A stretch of 11,515 nt of DNA from Entrophospora sp. SA101 (GCA_958430865.1 CAUDNR010000452.1:528-12042); one strand, 5' to 3'; shown: positions 1 to 8,300, numbered from the stretch's first letter. The notes: a model not told the origin generated them from the sequence alone. Numbers and translations are program-made.

Positions 1-633
1 GAGTTTTTTTCATTTATATTAGTAAAAAAATTTTTGTGAAGGTTCAAAGTTATCAATTTTGTTGATTTTACTATTAATGATGGAAATTTAGATAAACTTT
101 AAAATGTAAAGGCTCAATAACCAAACTAGCTGTGAGAACAACCCTTCCGCGATTTTGTTTAAAAACACTCAATTAATGACTGGTCAGAGAGTTTTTTTCA
201 TTTATATTAGTAAAAAAAATTTTTTGTGAAGGTTCAAAGTTATCAATTTTGTTGATTTTACTATTAATGATGGAAATTTAGATAAACTTTAAAACCTAAA
301 GGCTCAATAACCAAACAAGTTGTGTGAATAATATTTCGCAATTCTATTTTCAAACACTCAATTAATAGCCTATCAGAGAGTTTTTTTCATTTATATTAGT
401 AAAAAAAAATTTTATAAAAGTTTAAAGTTGTCAATTTTATTGGTTTTTACTATAAAAAATGGGAATTTAAAATGTAAAGGCTTAGTAACCAAGCAAGCTA
501 TGTGAATAATCTTTCCGCAATTGTATTTAAAAACACTCAATTAATAGTCTATCAGTGAGTTTTTTTGATTATATTAGTAGAAAATTTTTTTATAAAGGTT
601 CAAAGTTGTCAATTTTATTGATTTTTACTATTT
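1..633. repeat. Tandem satellite array, ~185-bp unit, about 3.4 copies
   Basis: Four successive units begin with the same words (GAGTTTTTTT followed by catttatattagta) at positions 1, 189, 378 and 557, giving unit lengths of 188, 189 and 179. Each unit carries the same ordered landmarks: an A-run then T-run, aaggttcaaagtt, tcaattttgttgattttactat, aaaggctcaataaccaa, and aaacactcaattaat. The fourth copy breaks off near 633, after which unrelated sequence (ggaggcgtta) starts. Copies 1 and 2 are the most alike, and copy 3 has lost a block around the gatggaaatttag segment, so the array is diverging by substitutions and small deletions. It starts at the window edge and probably continues upstream. 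No reading frame of note is present. Confidence 0.93.
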
Positions 634-1194
634 TGGAGGCGTTACAAAAATTTCAAAATAACATTTAAAAAATCCGCATATATGAAAATTTGTTATTGAT
701 GTTTATTATTTTTGATGATCAACCATTGTGACCAACCCCAAGGTATTATGCAATCACGCATGCCATGCTACGCAAAATCAAAAATTTATCTATTTTACAC
801 CATGTTGACATTAAAATTAAGTTGGTTTATTTTTTGGTCTATTTATGTATATGTTTTTTTGGCCATGAAATAGTTTGTTTTATGAAAAACTACATCATTG
901 TACAAAAGGATGCTAGGATGTTTCGCATCCAACTATTTTTAGGAGGTCTTTAGATAAAATTCTGCCCTTGACGATCTTCAAAAAACACGTGACTAAAATT
1001 TTTTATTGCATTTTTGATTGGAATATTTTTTTCTCAAAATTGGCGTCATGACACAAAAAGTTCAGTGACTAAGTGACTTGCACCATTACATGTTTTCGTA
1101 ACACCGTAATAATAATGCATATAGTAATAGCAGTATTTGAAAAAAATTTAATTTTAGAAGTTTTAAAATTAAATGCCGTAACATAATATACATA
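634..1194. other. AT-rich non-genic stretch, no supported gene
   Basis: A 62-codon open frame at 765-953 has no recognisable domain, a Phe/Ile/Tyr-rich composition typical of translated AT-rich DNA, and no splice or promoter context, so I do not call it a gene. Small structures visible here are a 6-bp inverted repeat around 909-931 (GGATGC...GCATCC) and an E-box-like CACGTGAC at about 987. The latter is followed by gtcatgac near 1046, which might be a degenerate transposon end. The sequence 1069-1194 continues the open frame of the downstream helicase remnant on the minus strand, but it no longer resembles that family. Confidence 0.5.
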
Positions 1195-1440
1195 TATTTT
1201 TTTCGTTTCTTCAGTAACTTGTAACGCTGACTCCTGGGTTGGCACCAAATCTAAAATTTGGGGTTTAGCGAATGGTTTGATATTTTCCAAACTGGGGATA
1301 ATAAAAGCCGCTGTTTTCCCAGTGCCTTGGCAGTATTATTATCCACGAAAAATATCCGCGATCGCTAAATCGATTTTTAAATAAGGATAACACGCGCCCA
1401 ACCCATCAATAAAAATTGGATATTCTGAGGTTTCACGAAA
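1195..1440 (-). pseudogene. DEAD-box RNA helicase N-terminal remnant, bacterial CshA/DeaD-like
   Basis: Read on the minus strand, one frame gives an order of elements matching the start of a DEAD-box ATP-dependent RNA helicase. There is a conserved-position Phe (near 1440), a degenerate Q-motif region (GACYPYLKID in place of GYxxPTxIQ), AIADIFRG, the Walker A motif GTGKTAAFIIPSLE (GTGKT at 1312-1326), and motif Ia as PTQESALQVTEE (1225-1242 and on) in place of PTRELALQV. Two adjacent TAA codons (1341-1339 and 1338-1336) sit exactly where the residues before the P-loop should be. After about 1195 similarity is lost, and the DEAD box and the second RecA domain are absent. The wording of motif Ia (PQIL-LVPT-E-ALQVTEE) looks more like bacterial DeaD/CshA than eukaryotic eIF4A or Dhh1. 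The block is less AT-rich than its flanks. Transfer from an endobacterium is inference. It is certainly not a functional helicase. Confidence 0.68.
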
Positions 1441-1536
1441 TTTGTGGATAACTACATGATTATCTTGGCAGTGATATCTTTTTCTTCCAAAATTAGCGGA
1501 ATAACTTTCCAACAACAACAATAATAGCAGTGGCAA

Positions 1537-1981
1537 TAAATATTTGAAACGATTTTGATTTTACAAATTTACATACGTATTTAATATACACATTACATTC
1601 TAAATGTTATAAACATAATAACAATCACAATCAATAATAAAAATTGGATAATGAAAAAAATCCCAATACTACTATTAGAAATATTTGGCAATTCCTTCTT
1701 CATTGGTTCACTTTTCTCTTATGCGGGACAATAAATTACTTTGTTACGAAATAGACTCAGCTCATAATCTGTCGACAAAAAAATAATAATTTTTTACATC
1801 AAAGAATAATAAAACAAATAAACGGGGTTATCAACTATGCTGCAATTATTCAATTATTATACATTGCTAGTTTATATTTATATATTCCTGCTGTTATCAT
1901 GACAATTCTCTAAATGCTTTTTTTTAAAAAATAAATTACATATTTGAAAAAATAAATAATCATATAAAATTTAAAATAAAA
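1537..1981. other. AT-rich upstream region of the fucosyltransferase-like locus
   Basis: No gene is supported here. A 27-codon ATG frame at 1651-1734 starts with MKKIPILLLEIF and is weakly signal-peptide-like, but it ends after Gln and has no link to the next exon. The last 60 bases are almost pure A/T and lead directly to the ATG at 1982, so they may have served as promoter and 5' leader of that locus. Confidence 0.4.
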
Positions 1982-2091
1982 ATGACAACATCAAATCTTC
2001 ATACAAAAATCGATAATAATAATAATAGAACATTTTCCATTTCACATTCAAAATATTTTAAAGGACTTTTAATAGCAGAAAAAAGGGTGAG

Positions 2092-2115
2092 GAGCCGTAT
2101 GCGGTGAAAGTCGCA
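2092..2115 (+). other. Group II intron domain V-like fragment
   Basis: These 24 bases match the 5' strand and apical hairpin of canonical group II intron domain V. They comprise GAGCCGUAU, then a perfect stem GCGGU (2101-2105) and GUCGC (2110-2114) closed by a GAAA tetraloop (2106-2109), then A. The immediately preceding ggtgag is also usual before domain V in ORF-containing bacterial and organellar introns. The 3' strand that should follow (a CGUACGGUUC-like run re-pairing with GAGCCGUAU) is missing; the sequence reads ttatcttggtactca. The catalytic helix is therefore incomplete and no domain VI is recognisable. Its frame reads EEPYAVKVA, the usual spurious translation of such introns. Chance agreement over 24 nt in such AT-rich DNA is unlikely, but function here is very improbable. 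Confidence 0.62.
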
Positions 2116-2222
2116 TTATCTTGGTACTCACATTTTTTAGATTAATTTATTTCCTTAATGTGCTTACATGTCAAGATGATGATGGAAATGTATGTTTATC
2201 AATATTGGAACTTCATTTGAAA

Positions 2223-2332
2223 TCATATTTCAATCATAATAATCATAATATTACTTATGATATCAATAGTAGCATTAGAAATCATAATAATAGTAATAAT
2301 AATAATAGTAGTAATAATAGTACTGAAATAAT
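2223..2332 (+). repeat. AAT/CAT-rich low-complexity tract encoding poly-Asn
   Basis: The tract is a degenerate trinucleotide microsatellite dominated by AAT with CAT and AGT interruptions. It encodes an Asn/His/Ser-rich linker between the membrane anchor and the catalytic region of the fucosyltransferase-like protein. Similar AAT runs occur elsewhere in the window, so this reflects genome-wide AT-rich slippage more than selection on the protein. Confidence 0.75.
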
Positions 2333-3412
2333 AACAAATGATGAAGAACTTTATCTCACATTTCTTCCTCATAGTGGATTTCACAATCAAAGAATTGCTT
2401 TAGAGAATGCAATATTTCTATCTTGGTTCTTAGATAGAACATTAGTTATGCCACCATATTTGCTTGGAATAAGAAGACCATTCCGCCGATTGGAAAAAAA
2501 TTTGACAGAATTGAGATCAGAGCCAGCAGAAATTGTTTGTAAAGATTCCAAACCTAAATATGAATCTAGTTGTATTCGATTTCATGATTCTTATACATTT
2601 TATCAATGGGATAATTTATTCAATTTTAGTATTGTTGCAGAATATAATATTAAGATTTTACCTGTATCAGATTACAGTGATAAGAAATTATTTAACATTT
2701 TAAATATAAATGATCCTTTGAATCAAGTTTATAAGTCATTCAAATATCACACCAATCATTCATTTTACGATTCAGATACTCTTGATGCTAAAGTATTAAA
2801 AAAAAATCCACATAAGGATTTTGAGTCTTTACTGGCTCTTAGAAATAACACAAAAAACTTTTTTATTTTGGCAGTTTATTTGGAACACATAGAATAATTC
2901 TTGATTCAAGTGATGGAAAAGATTCTTAAACAAAATAAGATCAAATCTGATGCCAAATAATAAAATAATGTTGGAAGTTGTTGATAAAATTGTTGATAAT
3001 TTGGGTGGATTCTTAAATTTCATATCAATTCATGCTAGAAATCGGTGACGATCATTTTCGTTCAAATAGAAATCAACATCTTAAAAAATTTATCAACAAT
3101 GTCAATAAAGATTTCAACTATTCGACTCCGAATTTATTTATCACTAGTGATGTTACTAAAGACAGTAATTTAATTACACCCCTTATTGAAGCTCTCCCCT
3201 GTTCATATATGCTTTTAGATTTTGATCCTTTACTTGAACCTTATAGAACACTTGTGAATCCAATAGACAATAAAATATTACATAAATTTTTATTGCCTTT
3301 AACCGACCTTATGGTGGCTGCAAGAGCTTCAAATATTTACTCTATGCATGCTAGTACATTTGGTCGCTACTTAAATGCATGTCATCTTTTTTTAAATAAA
3401 AACATAGATTGA

Positions 3413-3701
3413 AAATTATCCAAAAATTCAAAGGATAAAAATTCATCAAATGAAATAATATAATATTGTGCAATCAAGCGGCAACAAACATTGCATTCAA
3501 CACTTGATTATTTGCGTCACAATTCGCTAATCCAATGTAATGATGATTATTATTATAAAAAAACAATAATGTAAATTAACACTCTTATTTTATAAAAATT
3601 TACACAATCTTTCGATCCTTTTAAGGTAAACAATCAGATGGCTAATTCGTCTCAAATGAACAACCATCACCATTAAAAAAAAAACAAAATTAAACAGATA
3701 A
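3413..3701. other. AT-rich spacer after the fucosyltransferase remnant
   Basis: No coding frame or recognisable element is seen. A short inverted repeat (AATCAAG near 3474 and CTTGATT near 3503) could form a weak hairpin. Confidence 0.4.
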
Positions 3702-3866
3702 AAATGTAGTTGGACATGGACTTACTTTAAAACCGATCGAAGAGTGCCAGTAAAAATTTCTTCAGTCTTAAATGAAGCTGATAAAGAATGTGATGCTGTT
3801 TTTACTGATGTTGGCTTTACTGGAAGCTAAACAGATCATAATAGATTAATTGTGCAAAGAAAATAA
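3702..3866 (+). pseudogene. Probable hAT-type transposase BED zinc-finger remnant
   Basis: One frame reads KCSWTWTYFKTDRRV, then PVKISSVLNEADKECDAV, then FTDVGFTGS, an in-frame TAA at 3828, and TDHNRLIVQRK. This resembles a decayed BED-type zinc finger of hAT-family transposases: an aromatic SWxWxYF motif, then a short strand, a K-E-C-x-x-x-F turn and a TG/TS-rich region leading to a His. Only one of the expected Cys/His ligands of each pair remains (C in KEC, H in TDH), there is an upstream stop at 3699 and another at 3864, and nothing like the catalytic hAT core follows. The nearby MITE at 3931 is of a different superfamily. The assignment rests on pattern resemblance only. Confidence 0.38.
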
Positions 3867-3930
3867 AGTGAAAAAGACGAAGGAAGAGAAAATAACGTTA
3901 TTAATAGTAATAATAATGATATTATTGATA

Positions 3931-4071
3931 TAGTCAAACCTTATCACAGCGGATTATAATTAAATTCTTGCCGTAGCGGATTTTTAAATCTTTGCTTCCC
4001 ATATGAAAACATATATAACAATAAAAATTTTCCTATGTGTCCCGTTCATCCGCTGTGACAAGGTTTGACTG
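3931..4071. mobile_element. 141-bp pogo/Tc1-mariner-like MITE with TA target duplication
   Basis: The 24-base ends 3931-3954 and 4048-4071 are inverted copies agreeing at 22 of 24 positions. The right end read inward starts CAGTCAAACC, and the left copy differs at its first base (T for C) and at position 13. The element is flanked by TA on both sides (3929-3930 and 4072-4073), the duplication made by Tc1/mariner/pogo transposases, and CAGTCAAACC-type termini are familiar in the pogo/Tigger group. The interior is AT-rich, with a subterminal partial repeat (gtagcggat near 3976-3984) echoing the inner part of the inverted repeat. There is no ORF, so it is non-autonomous and depends on a transposase elsewhere. 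Confidence 0.85.
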
Positions 4072-4121
4072 TAATGATAATAAAAAAGTAGCATAGAGGT
4101 TTCTGCCATAGTGACCAAAGA

Positions 4122-4152
4122 ATAGGTGATGCTCATCAATGTCTTTGGGTCT
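4122..4152. repeat. Imperfect hairpin / short palindrome
   Basis: The segment accaaagaataggtgatg is followed, after one base, by an imperfect reverse complement ending tctttgggt, giving a hairpin of about 15 paired positions with mismatches. It lies just outside the MITE and may be part of an older eroded element. No function can be assigned. Confidence 0.35.
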
Positions 4153-4304
4153 GAGCATTTTTCTTCCTGTGAAATTGCTTCAGTGGCTTATTAACTTGTG
4201 CATTAGTGTTATTTGTGATGTATTTTCTATGTGTAAGTTAAAATAACTTATATTTTTTAATCTTTCTCTCTTTTCCTTGTATGTGGCATATATACCTTTA
4301 TCTC

Positions 4305-4438
4305 TGTTGTATGTGAAATTGAAATTATGTGAAATTGAAATATTATGGAATGAAATTCTGATTGGCTAATTTGAATTTCACATATGTAAATTTGAATTCC
4401 AATTGCGAATTCACATAATTTCATTTTCACGTACAACA
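4305..4438. mobile_element. 134-bp inverted-repeat element (MITE-like), flanked by TCTC
   Basis: The left end 4305-4333 (TGTTGTATGTGAAATTGAAA and on) and the right end 4410-4438 are reverse complements over 29 bases with two mismatches. TCTC stands directly outside each end (4301-4304 and 4439-4442), consistent with a 4-bp target duplication, although four bases could match by chance. The inner sequence contains further copies of the TGTGAAATTGAAAT word and another internal symmetry around CACATATGTAAATTTG, so the whole element can fold back on itself. It has no ORF and fits a small non-autonomous DNA transposon of undetermined superfamily. Confidence 0.75.
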
Positions 4439-4442
4439 TCTC

Positions 4443-4763
4443 CATAGATTTTATCATCTCTAATGTTCAGGAGAAATCTAAATCTTTTGTCCAATCTGAA
4501 TCCGAAACTCGAAACTAATACTAGTTTATTTTACATGGCAATTTCTATTAACGTGATAGAAGTAGATAAAATTCTGAAAATTAATTAGTAAATTGTGGGG
4601 GATCATCACTATCAAATGGTTACAATTGACCAACTTCCAAATTTTTTCTACCAGCACACATGATAAATATTACACAGAATATTAAATAATATGATGCAAA
4701 AAATCTCAACCATTATTTTGACATATTTTTTATTATTGTTTTCTTTACAAGTTTTTGATTTTG
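4443..4763. other. AT-rich intergenic DNA
   Basis: No gene, hairpin or repeat unit is supported in this stretch. Confidence 0.4.
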
Positions 4764-5035
4764 CTACTTAGCACCCTGGATTTCAGTAAACATGGCGCAG
4801 TATGCGCTTCTATCATGGATCACGAATTAAATGTAATACAGATCAATAAGCCTTTAAGTAATAGTAAATTTGAACCAATTAAATTGCCAACACTGCTGTG
4901 ATTTTATCTCCAAGAAAAGTTTGTGCGCGCAATTTAACAAACACTGCAAATCTTTGTTTTACAAACCATTCAGAGACAAAGTTTTGGTGTTCAATTAAGG
5001 GTAAATCTCAACTAGTAAATTTTTTTCTAAAATAA
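4764..5035 (+). pseudogene. Unidentified coding remnant, open in two successive frames
   Basis: One frame runs open from about 4740 to a TGA at 4899 and includes STLDFSKHGAVCAS, IMDHELNVIQINKP and LSNSKFEPIKLPT. The frame one base back is then open from 4889 to a TAA at 5033 and reads NTAVILSPRKVCARN, LTNTANLCFTNHSETKF and WCSIKGKSQLVN. Both halves have balanced, protein-like composition, unusual for this DNA, and they join smoothly if one base was lost near 4888. The phrase DHELNVIQINKPLSN...FEPIKLP recalls the segment around the catalytic Asp of trypsin-like (S1) proteases (nDIAL...P-tikPI-LP), and the second half has spaced Cys residues. No His or Ser catalytic motif is visible, so this identity is a guess. 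It could equally be an unknown lineage-specific protein. Confidence 0.35.
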
Positions 5036-5318
5036 GAAATAATAAAATAAAAGACCACATGGCAGTTGGTTGCGCATAAATTAATTTATAATGAATGCAT
5101 TGTTAAAAATTGTTAAATGAATGAATAAATTAATTTTATTTAATTATTTAATAGCATAAATAGCATAGATACTGATATTTAAAGATACAAAGCATTTTAT
5201 TTCTAAAAAGACAATTCCTTATTTTTTTTTATTTATAAAATAAGGAAATTATATTTATTATTTCTTTTTTGGTAAAATTTAACCAAAAAAAAAAAATATT
5301 GACGTTCAAATAAAATAA
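5036..5318. promoter_or_regulatory. Putative promoter/5' leader of the RasGAP gene, with AT hairpin
   Basis: This very AT-rich spacer lies directly before the RasGAP start codon. It contains an 11-bp perfect inverted repeat (TTCCTTATTTT at 5215-5225 and its complement at 5237-5247) and an A-tract about 30 bases before the ATG. I see no defined TATA box or factor site, so calling it promoter depends only on position. Confidence 0.35.
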
Positions 5319-8300
5319 ATGGAACATCAAGGTTTATTAGCAACTTATGGAATACCTATAACACCTGGTTCACGTCCACCCAATAGTAGTAATGTTGGCC
5401 GGAGATCCACAGGTACTGTTGCTAGTCGTACCAGTAATAGGTATTCTGTGACGGCATTATACTCAATGGCTACTGAACAAGATGTTGAAGTTGAAGATGA
5501 ATTGGCAAGAGGTAAAGTGAGAGGGGAGCAATTTATATATGAAATTTTTAATTATAACTATATTTTATTCATATTGACATTTATATATTATTAATATTTA
5601 AATTAAAAAGCACAAAGAATTTTAAGAGATCTTAAAATTAAGATATCTTCACAATCCAAGAAAAACTTTGTATTAGAACGAGACGTTAGATACTTGGATT
5701 CTCGTATTGCATTGTTAATACAGAATCGAATGGCATTAGATGAGGTAGTTTTCAACAAGATTAGAATGATTTAAAGTATACACTTTTTTTTTTTGTTTTT
5801 TATTGAATTTTATATATTTGCAAAAATTCGTGAACAAAGATTTAGAATGCATATATATATCTTGATCCTATATACAAAAAACAATTTATATTTCTAATTA
5901 TAATAAAGAAACAAGAAGTGGAGAGTCATCTTGAAGAAACTGATCCACAAGATGGTAATTTCCCGGATGATCGAAAATTGCAATTATATGGAAATCTTTT
6001 CTTTTTGCTCCAAACAGAGCCTGGCCATATAGCAAATTTATGTCGCCTAGTAGCACTATCAGAAATCGACACATTGTTACAAACGGTCATGTTTACTTTA
6101 TATGGGAATCAGTATGAAAGTAGAGAGGAACATTTATTATTGACCATGTTTCAAGTAATTTCTGTTTAATTAATTATTTTTAATACTTGAAAATTTTTTC
6201 TTATTAATAATAATATTTTTTTTATAGTCAGTGCTTTCTGCACAATTTGAAACAACGGCAGATTTTAATTCTCTTCTTCGAGCAAATACTCCCGTATCAC
6301 GTATGATGACAACATATACTCGTCGAGGGCCTGGTCAAAGCTATTTAAAATCTATGCTATCTGAACGAATTAACAATTTAATAGAACACAAAGATTTAAA
6401 TCTTGAAATAAATCCTTTGAAGGTGTGTAAAAAAACTTTGGATTTTATAAATTTGTTTTGTTTTGTTTAAAATCATGCATATATATATATATTGGCTAAT
6501 ATTAGGTTTACGAACAAGTTGTTAAAAAATACGAGGAAGAAAATGGATTTCTTCCACCTGATCTTCCACGTAGTGTAACTACCGAAGTTGCTGCTGCAAA
6601 CCCGGAAGTTATGAAAATAATTCAACCTCGAATGAAAATGTTGATTGAAATAGCCAATAAATTTCTTATTACTATAATTGAATCTATAGAACAAGTACCT
6701 TATGGTATTAGATGGATATGTAAACAAATTAGATCATTAACAAAAGTAAATGTTTATTTATTTATTTATTGCAACTATTATTTAATTTACAACTTGTTCT
6801 TACATGATATTATGTTTTAGCGTAAATATCCAAATGCAACTGAAATTGCCATATGTTCCTTGATTGGTGGTTTCTTCTTTCTTCGATTTGTTAATCCTGC
6901 AGTTGTGACTCCTCAGGCATACATGTTGGTGGATGGTGTGCCCAGCACTCATCCTAGAAGAACTTTAACACTGGTTAGTTGGATTTTTTTTTGAAGAAAG
7001 ATATTATTTATTTATAAATTGTTATTGAACTAAATTTTTCAATCGATTCATGATTAAATTAGGTTGCAAAAATGTTGCAAAATCTGGCAAATAAACCATC
7101 TTATGCCAAAGAAGATTATATGGGAGTGCTTAATGATTTTGATTTTGTTGAAAATAACAAACAAAAGATTAACAAATTTTTGTTGGAATTATGTGAAGTA
7201 GGAGATTTTTATGAAAGTTTAGAAGTAAATATTTATTACATTTATGTAGACACATTTTATTTATTAGCCTTTAATTTTAATTTTATTAAACTTGAATTTA
7301 TTATTATTATTATTTACTATTACTATTACTATTTAGATGGATCAATACATTGCTCTTTCAAAGAAAAATATAACGTTGAATATTACTCTGAACGAGATTT
7401 ACAATACACATGCATTGCTTTTACAGCATCAGGATGTTTTAGTATGGAAAAAAATTTTTTTTTCAATAATAATATCAAGTCAAACAAATTATATAAGATA
7501 ATATTGATTTGATTTTTTAATTAATTAACAATTTAATCAATTTTTATTTTAATAGGCACCCTCTGAAAACAACCATTTAAGAATTTTACTTGACGATTTA
7601 AGTCTAGCTCCTTCTCAAGTCCCTAGAAATGAAAATAAAGCTATCGAACTTCCTTTATTCAGTAGATGGGAAACACCAATACAAGGTATATTTATAAAAA
7701 TTTCAAGATATATATATATTATAGTAAAATTTTATATGCACTACCACCACTAGTACCCTAATAATATGAGAGTTAGAGTAGGTATTAAATTATATATGGT
7801 GGAAAATCTAATTAATTCTTGAGGATTACAAAAAAAAATTTTCAAAACAATTTGAATATTTTTTATCATTATTATAATATTTTTTTTTTAATTTTAAATG
7901 ACAGAGAGAGATAATGATAACAATAATAATTTATTTAATCTCAAAATATTTTGTTTAGACATTGCCACTTCTCTTTTGGCCGATAATAGCTTGACACAAA
8001 ATGATATTTTATATATGGAGGCAAAATCAATCATCATACAGATTATTCGTTCCATACCACAAATGGCTGAGCGTCGTCCAATAGATTTACTGTGGATAGC
8101 AGAGACTGCAGCGACAACAAAAGACGCATTACTGGTTAGAAAGGGCATTAAAGTGAAAGAGATGTTACGTGAATTAGAAGAGGCTAAGGTTATAGAACGA
8201 TCTGATGGGCATCTATTAATGACCGAAGAAGTTGAACAAGAACTTGCACATCTTGGAAATCTTCGAGAAGGTGTCACTAAAGAAATTAGATCACTTGAAT

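Larger units (their letters stand above)
1982..3412 (+). pseudogene. O-fucosyltransferase-like glycosyltransferase, disrupted by three frameshifts
   Basis: The parts read as a type II membrane glycosyltransferase of the fungal GDP-fucose protein O-fucosyltransferase-like family, which would act in the Golgi or ER lumen on secretory proteins. An ATG at 1982 opens a short cytosolic-looking N-terminus (MTTSNLHTKIDNNNN, then KYFKGLLIA). Next come a hydrophobic stretch (LTFFRLIYFLNVL), an Asn-rich stem (about 2240-2330), and the nucleotide-sugar-binding signature LPHSGFHNQRIALENA with LSWFLDRTLVMPP (from 2364). A second conserved block, IHAR-IGDDHF (3028-3055), precedes the C-terminal AARASNIYSMHASTFGRYL. 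Continuity needs three one-base corrections, all at short homopolymers: a missing A near 2857, a missing T near 2923-2924, and an extra A near 3039-3041. Family-like sequence continues across each break, so these are indels and not introns. The N-terminal join is also broken: the 1982 frame stops at 2105 within a group II intron-like insert, and the main frame (open from 2091) has no ATG of its own. Either a recent pseudogene or, less likely, clustered assembly errors. Confidence 0.75.

Noticed and set aside
1..633. CRISPR array
   Set aside because: The whole ~185-bp unit is repeated without unique spacers, so it is a tandem satellite.
765..953. 62-codon + strand ORF (MLRKIKNLSIL...)
   Set aside because: Hydrophobic, Phe/Ile/Tyr-rich translation of AT-rich DNA, with no motif and no gene context.
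1651..1734. Short ORF starting MKKIPILLLEIF as a possible signal peptide of the fucosyltransferase-like protein
   Set aside because: It ends in a stop, no donor site joins it in frame to the later sequence, and the ATG at 1982 gives a better N-terminus.
2087..2140. A GT-AG intron removing the domain V-like segment
   Set aside because: A 2087 donor does not keep frame with the downstream sequence. The only donor that does (2104) gives a 37-nt intron with a weak site, too short for this genome.
2829..3023. Minus-strand ORF opposite the fucosyltransferase-like gene
   Set aside because: Antisense shadow; the plus strand carries family motifs through this region.
4257..4457. Minus-strand 66-codon ORF
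   Set aside because: It lies across the inverted-repeat element and reflects its repeated words.
6473..6727. Minus-strand ORF over RasGAP exon 5
   Set aside because: Antisense to a clearly coding exon.
7894..8277. Minus-strand Ser/Arg-rich 127-codon ORF
   Set aside because: Antisense to the RasGAP exon 10 coding sequence; no motif of its own.
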